In this document: positions 1-8,139 of the stretch, one piece after another
Layout: each line of letters begins with the position of its first letter
Position numbering within the stretch: position 1 is the stretch's first letter
Assembly: GCA_016938695.1 (NCBI GenBank)
Contig: JAFGUC010000043.1
Coordinates: 183,213 to 247,212, forward strand
DNA: 64,000 nucleotides
Reading direction: 5' to 3'
Source: Candidatus Woesearchaeota archaeon
GTDB lineage: Archaea > Nanobdellota > Nanobdellia > Woesearchaeales > JAFGUC01
Program-made: the position numbers and the translations under genes
Notes under the pieces: model-generated
Told to the model about the DNA's origin: nothing
The model's input: only the letters and a program-made list of their open reading frames with translations
Database searches by the model: none

Positions 1-476
1 ACTGCTTGTGCTTCATCATCTAAATTGTGGCCCAAATATATTGACCCGTAGCCTAATGAAAATTTATTCAAAAGATTTCGTCTAAAAACACCACAAACAC
101 TACAAGGTTTCTCTCCCAACACCGATAAAGCAGTATCTAATGTCTGACCAAATTCTTTCGAAAAAGAAACAATATCATATTTAATATCAAAAGTTTTACA
201 AAAATATTTCAAATCTTCTATTGTTTTTTCTCGATATCCAAGAATTCCTTCATCAATTAACAAAGCCTTTGCTTTTCCAAAATATTTTTTGACAAGATAT
301 AAAGTTGTCAATGAATCTTTCCCACCACTAGTTGCAACTAAAGGAATATTAGAAGGAAACATTTCATATTTCTCAATTGTTTCAAAAACTTTTTTTTCAA
401 CATATTCAATAAAATGACTCTTGCACAAACTAGGAAACTCAGCTACAGCAACAGAATCACAAATAGAACATTTCAT
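1..476 (-). CDS. ttuA: TtuA/NcsA-type tRNA 2-thiolation enzyme (3' part outside window)
   Basis: About 158 N-terminal residues are visible; the gene runs off the left edge. The start reads MKCSICD, with a CxxC zinc pair, followed by the PP-loop ATPase motif SGGKDS, a C-x-x-C-G-x-x-RR segment and GHNLDDEAQ, the signature of the TtuA/NcsA/CTU1 family. These enzymes adenylate the wobble or T-loop uridine of tRNA and replace its C2 oxygen with sulfur. The ATG follows the stop of the ubiquitin-like gene directly upstream, so the two are probably co-transcribed and the small protein is the likely sulfur donor. Position 34 or 54 of tRNA cannot be told from the part seen. Confidence 0.88.
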   Translation of the reverse strand, partial: MKCSICDSVAVAEFPSLCKSHFIEYVEKKVFETIEKYEMFPSNIPLVATSGGKDSLTTLYLVKKYFGKAKALLIDEGILGYREKTIEDLKYFCKTFDIKYDIVSFSKEFGQTLDTALSVLGEKPCSVCGVFRRNLLNKFSLGYGSIYLGHNLDDEAQA

Positions 477-668
477 CTAACCACCAGAAACCACATTAAT
501 TAACAAAATAACATCACAATCCTGAAGCTTAGAATCAGATGTCAAAATTTCACCAAGTCTACTAACCAAAAATTCTTCTAAATTCAAGTCTAGCTTAACA
601 AATAAAGATTTAACAGTGCCAGTAAACTTCAACGTTTTACGCTCTCCAGATTCAAATACAACATCCAT
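477..668 (-). CDS. Ubiquitin-like sulfur carrier (TtuB/Urm1/SAMP-like)
   Basis: A 63-residue protein ending in Val-Val-Ser-Gly-Gly. A beta-grasp-sized chain with an exposed C-terminal GG is the hallmark of ThiS/MoaD/Urm1/TtuB sulfur carriers. Its stop codon abuts the ATG of the TtuA-like gene, so the pair resembles the bacterial TtuB-TtuA system: the carrier receives sulfur as a C-terminal thiocarboxylate and delivers it to tRNA. No E1-like activating enzyme is visible in the window. The family call rests on size, the diglycine end and the neighbour. A role as a SAMP-type protein modifier is also possible. Confidence 0.75.
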   Translation of the reverse strand: MDVVFESGERKTLKFTGTVKSLFVKLDLNLEEFLVSRLGEILTSDSKLQDCDVILLINVVSGG

Positions 669-722
669 TTTTAAAAAACCAACATAGTCATTTTTAATAG
701 TTTCTGTTTTTTCGCAAAAAAA

Positions 723-1064
723 TTAAAACTGCATCTCAAATTTCTTATCTTGAAGGTCTTTTTCAAGATTCTCCAAATCATCTTCATGACGTTTTTTCTT
801 CTTTTCAAAATCACTCAAGTTCAAACCATATACAAGCATGGTTGTTCCAACAATATCATAAAATAAAATAGGCAAGAAAAATTTCTTTGCATCCATAAAG
901 AAAAATATAATAGAACCCACAAAAAAAAACAAACCAAATGCAATTGAAATTGTTTTGTATGTAACAGTATCTCTATGATGAATCTGTCGCTGGTAAAATT
1001 TTCCAGCGTCTTCATTTTCAAGCATCGTTAAAGATGCATCATCATCGTCTCCCAACAAAAACAC
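723..1064 (-). CDS. Small membrane protein, paralog of the upstream gene
   Basis: 113 residues with two hydrophobic segments (about residues 36-55 and 63-82) joined by a D-A-K-K-F-F turn, then a charged probably coiled-coil tail. The stretch around DIVGTTMLVYGL matches DIVGATILVYAL of the next gene upstream, so the two are tandem duplicates. The start shown is GTG, one base after nothing but the stop of the upstream gene; an ATG at codon 14 (MLENEDAGK) is an alternative. No enzyme motif is seen. Function unknown. Confidence 0.6.
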   Translation of the reverse strand: MFLLGDDDDASLTMLENEDAGKFYQRQIHHRDTVTYKTISIAFGLFFFVGSIIFFFMDAKKFFLPILFYDIVGTTMLVYGLNLSDFEKKKKRHEDDLENLEKDLQDKKFEMQF

Positions 1065-1580
1065 CTAATTTATATCTTGATAATACCAATTTTTCTGTGC
1101 AATTCTTTCTTTAATTTCATCAATCTTCTCTTCATAAGACAATACTTGTTTATTATAACTTTGAATTTGTAACGCATAAACTAAAATCGTTGCCCCAACT
1201 ATATCACAAAACAACAAAGACATAAAAAATTTCTTTGAATCTAAAAAAAATAGAATAATAGAAGATACAAAGAAAAATCCACCGATAAAAAAAGAAATTA
1301 CAATAGACATCTGCATCTCCATATGCCATGATTCACGTAAATTCAAATTATCTAAATTAGTTCCATCACGGCTTAATCGTTCATCATAACTAACCTTAGA
1401 AATTCCAGTAAATAAAAATATAATCCCTGCTAAAGATATAACAATAGCCCAAAGAAATAATTCTTTTGAAATTATTAATAACGAAATCGAGATCACAAAA
1501 AAAATAAATCCAATCAAAACAGAACTAGCTTTACGTACAGAAACTACCTCTTTTTCAACATTGGTTTCAAATTCAACCAT
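1065..1580 (-). CDS. Membrane protein with four predicted TM helices, paralog of the downstream gene
   Basis: 171 residues: two hydrophobic helices near the N-terminus (about 20-37 and 41-58), a polar linker, a second pair (about 92-111 and 119-138) and a charged tail. The second half is clearly homologous to the 113-residue protein encoded next, including the S/A-K-K-F-F turn between helices. The ATG has a good AGAGGA Shine-Dalgarno sequence six bases upstream, and its stop abuts the next gene, so the two form an operon. Function unknown; paired membrane subunits are plausible. Confidence 0.65.
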   Translation of the reverse strand: MVEFETNVEKEVVSVRKASSVLIGFIFFVISISLLIISKELFLWAIVISLAGIIFLFTGISKVSYDERLSRDGTNLDNLNLRESWHMEMQMSIVISFFIGGFFFVSSIILFFLDSKKFFMSLLFCDIVGATILVYALQIQSYNKQVLSYEEKIDEIKERIAQKNWYYQDIN

Positions 1581-1621
1581 ATATCCTCTAAATACACAAA
1601 CAATAATTAAAACTTTTCTGT

Positions 1622-2326
1622 TTAAACTACATCAATATGGCTATCAAAATAGCTTGAAACAATCTTAATAATATCTTCTTCGTGACCAGCACCAACAACA
1701 GCCAGAACACGTCGATTTTTATGCATCAAAAAATATAATCGCCTAGCCATCAAATAATTTCTTTCTTCAACCAAAACAGAATAGATAGTCGGAAAATCAG
1801 ACTTCATCTTAAGCATTAATTCTCTAATCATATCTGAAGAAGGTACCTTAGATAAATCCAAACTAACTAACCCATATTTCTTTGCATACTGTTTTGGAAA
1901 AAATAATGAAAACAATAAATGTTTCACAAATCTAAACTTTTCTTTAAATGTTAATTTTTTAGATATCTTTGATAAAACCAATTCAAGATCAGAATCTATT
2001 AAACTTACAGGTATTTTTCGAGATCTTGCTTGAGTAAATGCTTCAAGCATATCTGAACCAGGTTTTATACCTAAACTCTTACCAATTTTATCTTGAACAG
2101 TTTTCGCAATCAATCCAAAAATAAAACCTTTAACTCCTACTTTGAAAATCATAGATAAAGAAAATTTTTTAGAAACCGCTTCAGGATGAAGTAAAGCATA
2201 CAGTCTTTTTTTATCTAATTCTATTGCAACTACATCAAAACCCAATTCTATTTCTGTCTGGATTTTTTTAACACTTTCACTAGAAACATGACTAGTTCCA
2301 ATAATCACAAGGTTTCTATACTCCAT
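1622..2326 (-). CDS. TraB/PrgY-family protein (soluble domain only)
   Basis: About 235 residues with the TraB/GumN-type signatures: GTSHVS near the N-terminus, an ELD/KRL segment (about 40-50), a central basic region, a VEERNYLMARRL helix and a C-terminal VVGAGHEEDI. The glutamate and histidine in these motifs are the putative metal ligands of this suspected metalloprotease-like family. Archaeal members often carry C-terminal membrane helices; none are present here. I place the start at the ATG reading MEYRNL; a longer reading frame begins only with TTG. Substrate unknown. Confidence 0.78.
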   Translation of the reverse strand: MEYRNLVIIGTSHVSSESVKKIQTEIELGFDVVAIELDKKRLYALLHPEAVSKKFSLSMIFKVGVKGFIFGLIAKTVQDKIGKSLGIKPGSDMLEAFTQARSRKIPVSLIDSDLELVLSKISKKLTFKEKFRFVKHLLFSLFFPKQYAKKYGLVSLDLSKVPSSDMIRELMLKMKSDFPTIYSVLVEERNYLMARRLYFLMHKNRRVLAVVGAGHEEDIIKIVSSYFDSHIDVV

Positions 2327-2380
2327 AAAACACAACAAAAGAGCTTTTATTTAAAAATACATAGTAAAAAAAAATAGTAA

Positions 2381-2442
2381 GCTATATAAATGAAGTAACG
2401 CTTCAATAATAATAAATTTAGGGATATTGGGGAGGAGTAAAA
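2381..2442 (+). promoter_or_regulatory. Promoter and leader of the PRC-barrel/DUF212 operon
   Basis: A TATA box (CTATATAAA, 2382-2390) is followed by a short stem-loop (TGAAG/CTTCA, 2391-2405) and a strong Shine-Dalgarno GGAGG (2431-2435) seven bases before the ATG at 2443. The transcript would have about 30 bases of leader, in contrast to the many near-leaderless genes of this window. Confidence 0.6.
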
Positions 2443-2709
2443 ATGCTTAAGATGAAAAGAATTCAAGAATGCTACGATATGAAAGTGTTTACTGATGCTG
2501 GAGATTACTTTGGTGACGTTGAAGAAGCAATTTTGAATACTAACAAAGTTTTCGGATGGAGAGTTAAAGCAACCAAAAACTCATATTTAAACAAAGTTCT
2601 TGGTAGTGCAAAGGGCGTTATTGTGCCACATCAACTTGTTAAAGCTACAGGGGACATAATGATTATTTCAAAATCTGCTGTACCTTCATACAATCCAGAA
2701 GAAGAATAA
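2443..2709 (+). CDS. PRC-barrel domain protein
   Basis: An 88-residue protein built from one PRC-barrel-like fold: M-K-V-F-T-D-A-G-D-Y-F-G-D-V at residues 13-26, then a V-I-V-P-H segment near 60. Archaeal proteins of this size are abundant small PRC-barrel proteins, some implicated in RNA processing or in archaeal cell division (CdpB family). Which subfamily this is cannot be told. The start is fixed by a strong GGAGG. The gene is followed two bases later by the DUF212 phosphatase-like gene, so the two are co-expressed. Confidence 0.72.
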   Translation: MLKMKRIQECYDMKVFTDAGDYFGDVEEAILNTNKVFGWRVKATKNSYLNKVLGSAKGVIVPHQLVKATGDIMIISKSAVPSYNPEEE

Positions 2710-2711
2710 GA

Positions 2712-3155
2712 ATGGAAATTAAACTTCTGATAATTCTTTTCCTTTCTGCTTTTATACCACAAGTAATTAAACTTAGTCTTGAAAAATACAAAGCTAAAAA
2801 AGACAAGAAGATAGAATTCTCATTATTCAAATCACTTGCTGAAACAGGTGGAATGCCATCAAGTCATGCAAGCATGATTACTGCGGTTGCAACAGGAATA
2901 TATCTTATTGAAGGAATTTCAATTTTGTTTGTTGTCACTCTTGCTCTTGCATTTATTGTAATAAGAGATGCTACCGGAGTTCGTTATGCTGTTGGAGAAC
3001 AAGCGCAAACACTAAATAGATTAATAGACAGTAAATTAATAAAATTTAAAACTCCTAAAAAAGTAAGAGTGGTTAAAGGTCACACAGTACCACAAGTCTT
3101 AGTCGGAATTGTTATTGGTTTTATTGTCGCAATAATTGTTTTCAAATTTTTTTAA
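2712..3155 (+). CDS. DUF212 / divergent PAP2-family membrane protein
   Basis: 147 residues with the divergent PAP2 (YuiD/DUF212) signature: G-G-M-P-S-S-H-A-S-M at about residues 48-57, then R-D-A-T-G-V-R in the second motif and a conserved K-G-H-T-V-P-Q segment near the end. Two to four hydrophobic helices surround these motifs. PAP2 enzymes dephosphorylate lipid phosphates, so a role in polyprenol or lipid phosphate recycling is inferred. The gene is two bases downstream of the PRC-barrel gene and overlaps the end of the convergent hypothetical gene by four bases. Confidence 0.85.
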   Translation: MEIKLLIILFLSAFIPQVIKLSLEKYKAKKDKKIEFSLFKSLAETGGMPSSHASMITAVATGIYLIEGISILFVVTLALAFIVIRDATGVRYAVGEQAQTLNRLIDSKLIKFKTPKKVRVVKGHTVPQVLVGIVIGFIVAIIVFKFF

Positions 3156-3634
3156 ATAGAATAATTTTCTGATTTCAATTTTGTCAAATCTTTAGAACTA
3201 AAATTAGAAACATCTGCAGATAAAACCTTAAGACCTTTAGCAGTTCCACCAACTAAATCGTGGCTAAACGGACAAAAAGCCCATAACTTTTGAATAGAAC
3301 CCGGATTTACAAAAAATACCTTTAAATTTCTAAAAACAACAAGTTTTTTCCAATTGTCAAAAATAACTTTTTGGTGATATGCAGTATTATAAAAAACTAA
3401 ATGAGATATTATAAAATCCTCTTTCTGCTTAGAATTAAATAATTCTACAATTGCATCAAAGTCACAGGAATCAAGAGATTGTTCAGAAAAGCCAAATTCT
3501 TTTGTAACTTTGCCCAATTTTGATTTTTCTACAGAAAAAGTATTGTCAGACAGCTTCTCAAGACCCTTAATACCATTATAATGCAAATCCTTTTGCTTCA
3601 AATAATGCATAAACCAATCAATTAATTCTGCCAT
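3152..3634 (-). CDS. Hypothetical protein, 160 aa
   Basis: Not recognised. The protein is soluble, with a charged N-terminal half and a hydrophobic beta-rich centre (residues about 85-120, including V-V-F-R-N-L-K-V-F-F-V-N-P), followed by C-P-F-S-H-D. No membrane helix, Walker or metal-binding cluster is evident. The frame is open from a normal ATG and ends four bases inside the convergent DUF212 gene. Codon use resembles the neighbours, so the gene is likely real. Confidence 0.55.
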   Translation of the reverse strand: MAELIDWFMHYLKQKDLHYNGIKGLEKLSDNTFSVEKSKLGKVTKEFGFSEQSLDSCDFDAIVELFNSKQKEDFIISHLVFYNTAYHQKVIFDNWKKLVVFRNLKVFFVNPGSIQKLWAFCPFSHDLVGGTAKGLKVLSADVSNFSSKDLTKLKSENYSI

Positions 3635-3696
3635 TCACATAAAATAATAACTAAAGTTTATAAAATTTAATAGCCACCAGACAATCAAGAAAACAA

Positions 3697-4593
3697 ATGA
3701 AAATAGGAAAATTAGACATAAAACCATTATTTGTAGCTCCAATGGCGGGTGTTTCAGACCCCGCATTTAGAACTCTTACAATAAGAAATGGATTTGGATT
3801 GGCTTTCACAGAAATGATTAGTGCTAACGCACTTTCTAGGCAAAATAATGCAACAATAAAACTTCTTGAAAGAACTCCTGAGGAAAAAATATTTGCACCA
3901 CAAATTTTTGGGCAAAATACTGAAAATATTGTAAAAGCTGCTAAGATATTAGAAGAAGAATATGACGCAAAATTAATTGATCTTAATTTTGGATGTCCTG
4001 CGTCAAAAATAATAAAACAAGGATCAGGATCTGCACTTTTAGAAAGACCAAACAAGATACGAGAAATCCTAAATGCAGTAGTTAAATCTAGCAATATTCC
4101 TGTAACTTGCAAAATAAGAACTGGAATTTCTAAAAACAAAATTAATGCTATTGAAATTGCAACAATTGCACAAGAAGAAGGCGTTTCTGCAATAACCGTT
4201 CATGCAAGAACGCAAAAGCAAGGATACAGTGGAACTGCAGATTGGAATATCATCAAACAAGTCAAAGAAAAAGTAAACATTCCAGTAATTGGCAATGGAG
4301 ATATCACAGGTCAAAAAGATATAGAAGCAATGACTGTGATGACTAAATGCGATGGTGTTATGATTGGAAGAGCAGCAATGAATAATCCTGCAATGCTAAT
4401 TGGAAAAAACAGCAATAACTTTGAAGAATACATAAAAATTATTGAAAAATATAATTTAGATATAAAATTTGCAAACATAAAAATTCATGCAATGTCTTTC
4501 TCAAAAGGTTTAAATCTTGGACCAAAAAGAAGACTAGAAATCACACAAGCAAAAACAATAGAAGAATTACAAGATTTACTCAGCAATTCCTAA
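3697..4593 (+). CDS. dus: tRNA-dihydrouridine synthase (Dus family)
   Basis: 298 residues forming the FMN TIM barrel of Dus enzymes: V-A-P-M-A-G-V-S-D at the N-terminus, L-N-F-G-C-P with the catalytic cysteine (about residue 100), K-I-R-T-G, V-H-A-R-T and G-N-G-D-I in the barrel, and M-I-G-R-A-A-M near the phosphate site. The helical RNA-binding domain follows. It reduces uridine to dihydrouridine in tRNA using NADPH and FMN. The final 18 bases overlap the convergent PHP gene. Confidence 0.93.
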   Translation: MKIGKLDIKPLFVAPMAGVSDPAFRTLTIRNGFGLAFTEMISANALSRQNNATIKLLERTPEEKIFAPQIFGQNTENIVKAAKILEEEYDAKLIDLNFGCPASKIIKQGSGSALLERPNKIREILNAVVKSSNIPVTCKIRTGISKNKINAIEIATIAQEEGVSAITVHARTQKQGYSGTADWNIIKQVKEKVNIPVIGNGDITGQKDIEAMTVMTKCDGVMIGRAAMNNPAMLIGKNSNNFEEYIKIIEKYNLDIKFANIKIHAMSFSKGLNLGPKRRLEITQAKTIEELQDLLSNS

Positions 4594-5271
4594 AAAGGAA
4601 TATAATTCTTCTAAATTATTATTTATTATTAAGTCAGGGGTCAATCCTATTCTTTCAGAATATAATTCAAGTTTAGAATCATCACCAATCTCGTGCAAAA
4701 AATGTGCATCAGAATTAACAATTACTTTTTTACCTTTTCTCTTAACTAAATCCAACATCAATTTCACATTTTCTACAGTCGAATCATTAAGATAAGACAA
4801 ATTTAATTCAGGTAAAATATTATGATCTAATGCAAACTCAACAACCTTCAAAAAATCAAAAGGCAATTTCAATGAATAAGGATGAGTAATTATTTTAACT
4901 GGATAATTTTTTAGAACTTCAATATAATTTTCAGTATTCTTCTCAAACCCATTATTACTTATTCCATTTGCATCTATATGTAGACCAACTAATAACAAAT
5001 CTAATTTGTTTAAAGCGCGTTCATTCAAATCAATTTTTCCATCATCAAGAATATTAGCTTCACAACCCCACAAAATTTTTAGATTATCAAAATGAGGTTT
5101 TCTAAAACCCATTAAAAAATTATGAATAGAAGTATAACCTAATGCAGGTCCGTGGTCAGTAATTGCAATTAATTTCAATTCTTTTTTTTGAGCTTCACTA
5201 ACAATATCGTAAAAACTACCATAAGCATGACCACTCATCAAACTATGAATGTGTAAATCTACATTTAACAT
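4576..5271 (-). CDS. PHP-domain metal-dependent phosphoesterase (YcdX-like)
   Basis: About 231 residues beginning with the PHP signature D-L-H-I-H-S, then A-I-T-D-H-G-P, a glutamate in W-G-C-E-A-N, I-T-H-P-Y and the final N-S-D-A-H. These supply the trinuclear metal site of PHP phosphatases (YcdX, HisK type). I take the ATG one base after the stop of the upstream gene, with GAGG about nine bases before it; the longer frame begins with TTG inside that gene. The tight junction indicates an operon with the Trm5-like gene. Substrate unknown. Confidence 0.85.
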   Translation of the reverse strand: MLNVDLHIHSLMSGHAYGSFYDIVSEAQKKELKLIAITDHGPALGYTSIHNFLMGFRKPHFDNLKILWGCEANILDDGKIDLNERALNKLDLLLVGLHIDANGISNNGFEKNTENYIEVLKNYPVKIITHPYSLKLPFDFLKVVEFALDHNILPELNLSYLNDSTVENVKLMLDLVKRKGKKVIVNSDAHFLHEIGDDSKLELYSERIGLTPDLIINNNLEELYSFLGIAE

Positions 5272-5272
5272 T

Positions 5273-7183
5273 TTATAAAACCTCAAAATCTACACAAACT
5301 CTATATGTGTGTGGAGCATGATCCCCACATTTGACCCAATCTAAAACCTTGAATTTAACTTTATTTCGTTCACAAGCCAGCTTAATCTTTAAGACAGCAA
5401 CGTCAGGAATTTCACCTAATTTCTCATTTAAAAAATCGTAAAAATGAACAACGGTTCCTTTCTTTGAAATTTTTAATGCGTCATCTAAAAAATCCTCTGC
5501 AGTCTTAGGTAAAGGCATTAAAACTCTATTAAATTTTTTAGGACCTAATTTTTGGTCTCTTAATTTACAAAATACCTCATAAGAATTTTGGTTTTCTGTA
5601 TACTCTTTAGAAAAATAATCCCACACTTCAATAACACCAAAATCAATAAAATTAATGACTTTAGATAAATCAATTATTCCTTTACCAATTTCACAAGCAT
5701 CTCTATCATCAGGATGATTTCCTGTGGTATCAGCAATATGAAAATACACATTAAAATATTTTTTAAATCCTTCAATAAGATGCTCAAAATATTCGTAATC
5801 TTGTTTTTTTGTTGGACAAAAATATTTAGAATAAATACAAGCATTAAATAAATGAACGATATCTAAAAGCATATTTTTTAATCCTGTTTTCTTTTGTATC
5901 TCTAAAAAGTCGTCTAAAGTTCTCAATGCACGTATTGAATTCTCAACGTACAAATACTGTTCAATATTATCTTTTTTATATTTCTTGAACAAATAAGAAA
6001 GATTTTTTACAACATTTTTCAAAAGCAAAGAGCATTCTTTTTCTGGCAAAACTGAACGTGATTGATTAGATAAATCATTTCCTTGCTTAAAATCATCAGC
6101 AATATGCAATCCAAAACCAACGACATTTCGTCGTTTGCATAAATCTAAAAATATTTTTATCTCTTCTTCAGTCGCTTTAAAATCATCCGCCGTCGTTCCT
6201 ACACCAATACTTTTATTCTTGAAAAAAGGAACGTGATGGAACATTACAAGCTTACCCAAAGATTCCAAATTATCACACGCTAAAAAAACATCAGATAATT
6301 TATTTTCCAATTCATCTGAAGATAATTGTAATTCTATTAGTTGAACTTCTGGATTCTTTTCCAGTACAATGTTTAAATTTGATAAACCACATTTTAATCC
6401 AACTGATAAGTTATTTAACTTAGGAACAAGATTTCTGACATCACCACAGTAAAGCTTCATATTTTTTATTTTATTAAGAGAAATATTTTCAACACCATAC
6501 AAATGCCCTTGAGGGTTTAATTCAATACCCATAACCGACTTTGCAGAAGTACTTTTGGAAATAACTAAAGAATATGGTGCACAACCAGAGAATAACTCCA
6601 TTACATCTTCATTTAGTTTAACTAATTCAGCAATACGCTTTCGTTCTGTCGATAATCTTGGAGAAAAATAAACATCCTCAACATTTAATTTCATTCGAAC
6701 ACCATTTTCTAGATAAACAGATTCTTTTGTATTTTCTCCTAAAACAAAATCCATGTTTTGTGTTCTAAATGTTCCAGAATGAATTCCTGATTTTTTTAGA
6801 ACTGTTTTAACATTCTTGTTGGTATCTAAAATTGCTTGAGCAATATGAATTGCACGATCATTAAATTTCTCATCAACTTCAATTATTGCAATAGAACCAA
6901 CAACATCAAATGCTAATTTTATTTCTGAAACTTCAGATTCATTAAAATGTTGCAATAAGATATCTTTGATATCAACAATTTTATTTTTTTTCTCAAATTC
7001 ACAATCAACTATTGAATAATTAAATTCAAAATTTAAAGAATCTAAAGAATAATTTTCAACTAAAGGAAAAGCAAAGCCATCATCTTGCTTTTGTGGAACA
7101 TACTCTAAATCCACCTGGTTTGAAGCAAATAATTTTCTCTTAAAATATTCAATATCCTTATACTCACATTTAAGACCATTCAT
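5273..7183 (-). CDS. Trm5/TYW2-type tRNA methyltransferase interrupted by a xylose-isomerase-like TIM barrel
   Basis: A 636-residue chimera. Residues 1-256 look like archaeal Trm5 (m1G37 methyltransferase): the N-terminal D1 domain, V-Y-F-S-P-R-L-S-T-E-R at 171-181, the AdoMet site E-L-F-S-G-C-A-P-Y and the acidic G-I-E-L-N-P, ending in D-V-R-N-L-V-P-K-L. Residues 545-636 resume Trm5 with F-N-R-V-L-M-P-L-P-K and the C-terminal strands. Between them, residues about 259-544 resemble an AP-endonuclease/xylose-isomerase TIM barrel (M-F-H-H-V-P, Y-V-E-N-S, D-I-V-H, H-I-A-D-T-T-G). The insert falls just after the fourth Rossmann strand, where ordinary Trm5 has a short loop. Methylation of G37 (or TYW2-like transfer) is inferred; the insert's reaction is unknown. 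No frame break is seen. Confidence 0.82.
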   Translation of the reverse strand: MNGLKCEYKDIEYFKRKLFASNQVDLEYVPQKQDDGFAFPLVENYSLDSLNFEFNYSIVDCEFEKKNKIVDIKDILLQHFNESEVSEIKLAFDVVGSIAIIEVDEKFNDRAIHIAQAILDTNKNVKTVLKKSGIHSGTFRTQNMDFVLGENTKESVYLENGVRMKLNVEDVYFSPRLSTERKRIAELVKLNEDVMELFSGCAPYSLVISKSTSAKSVMGIELNPQGHLYGVENISLNKIKNMKLYCGDVRNLVPKLNNLSVGLKCGLSNLNIVLEKNPEVQLIELQLSSDELENKLSDVFLACDNLESLGKLVMFHHVPFFKNKSIGVGTTADDFKATEEEIKIFLDLCKRRNVVGFGLHIADDFKQGNDLSNQSRSVLPEKECSLLLKNVVKNLSYLFKKYKKDNIEQYLYVENSIRALRTLDDFLEIQKKTGLKNMLLDIVHLFNACIYSKYFCPTKKQDYEYFEHLIEGFKKYFNVYFHIADTTGNHPDDRDACEIGKGIIDLSKVINFIDFGVIEVWDYFSKEYTENQNSYEVFCKLRDQKLGPKKFNRVLMPLPKTAEDFLDDALKISKKGTVVHFYDFLNEKLGEIPDVAVLKIKLACERNKVKFKVLDWVKCGDHAPHTYRVCVDFEVL

Positions 7184-7227
7184 AGCTACAAAAAATCTCG
7201 TTTGATTTAAAAAGATTTAGTTCTAGT

Positions 7228-8100
7228 TCAAAATATAAGCAACAATAACAAGCCAAGAAACATAATAACGCTTGATATCAATTTATGTAATAAATTCTTT
7301 TCATGAAATATCTTGCCACCCACAAAAGTCGTAATCAACTGAGAAGACCGTTTTATTGGGTTTATTATAGAAACAGGACCTAAAGATACAGCCCAGATGT
7401 AAAATAGACGTCTTAACAAGACAAAAAAAGAGATTCCAACAATACTTACTGTCGCTTTTCTATCTTTAAAAATAATAACAATATCTTTGTAAGAATATTT
7501 TAAACAAGTCAATAAAACAAAATACAGCGACAAAAAGAAATGCACAATAAATAAGTACGTAAAAAAGTCAGCTTTCATAACCAAGATTTTATCTAAAATA
7601 CTACAAATAGAAAATAACAATAATCCAAATAGAACAAACAAAACAAATTTTGATTTAAATGACGTTTTTATCGGCATTAAAAAATGTTTAAAACTATCTA
7701 ATTCTAATAAATAAGATCCTAATAACATTACAACAATTCCAACCCACTGCAAAGTGTCTAGCTTCTCACCAAGAAAGAATATAGCTAAAATAGAAGTAAA
7801 TGCAGGTCCTAGAATCACCAATGGACTTACAACTGACAATTCTAGGTGTCGTGTAGACTTCGTCAAAAGGAGTGTTGCTACAGCTCCAATAAAAGAAGCA
7901 ATTGCTACAGCAATAACAAAATTAGCAGTAAGTACTGAAAAATCAACTAGAAAAACAAATGGAATTAACATGAAAAAAGATAACAATGTTTGGACAGTAT
8001 TAAATTGCAAAGCATGCTCTGTTTTCAAAGAATTTTTTTCTGCAATAGTCGCAAAAGAATTAAAAAATGAACTTAATATTGCAAAAATTAACCATTCCAT
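7228..8100 (-). CDS. EamA-family (DMT superfamily) transporter
   Basis: 290 residues with about ten hydrophobic helices in two repeats of five, the layout of EamA drug/metabolite transporters. Recognisable pieces are G-P-A-F-T-S-I-L-A-I-F-F-L-G-E-K at the end of the first repeat and P-I-K-R-S-S-Q-L near the end of the second. A second EamA gene at about 32.1-33.0 kb shares the same ending (H-E-K-x-L-L-x-K), so the two are paralogs. Substrate unknown. Confidence 0.85.
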   Translation of the reverse strand: MEWLIFAILSSFFNSFATIAEKNSLKTEHALQFNTVQTLLSFFMLIPFVFLVDFSVLTANFVIAVAIASFIGAVATLLLTKSTRHLELSVVSPLVILGPAFTSILAIFFLGEKLDTLQWVGIVVMLLGSYLLELDSFKHFLMPIKTSFKSKFVLFVLFGLLLFSICSILDKILVMKADFFTYLFIVHFFLSLYFVLLTCLKYSYKDIVIIFKDRKATVSIVGISFFVLLRRLFYIWAVSLGPVSIINPIKRSSQLITTFVGGKIFHEKNLLHKLISSVIMFLGLLLLLIF

Positions 8101-8139
8101 TATAAAAATAATAAAATAGAACGTTAATAAAACTTTTGT

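Noticed and set aside
7754-8119. Open frame of 121 codons on the plus strand
   Set aside because: It is antisense to the EamA gene, whose membrane-protein reading is clear.
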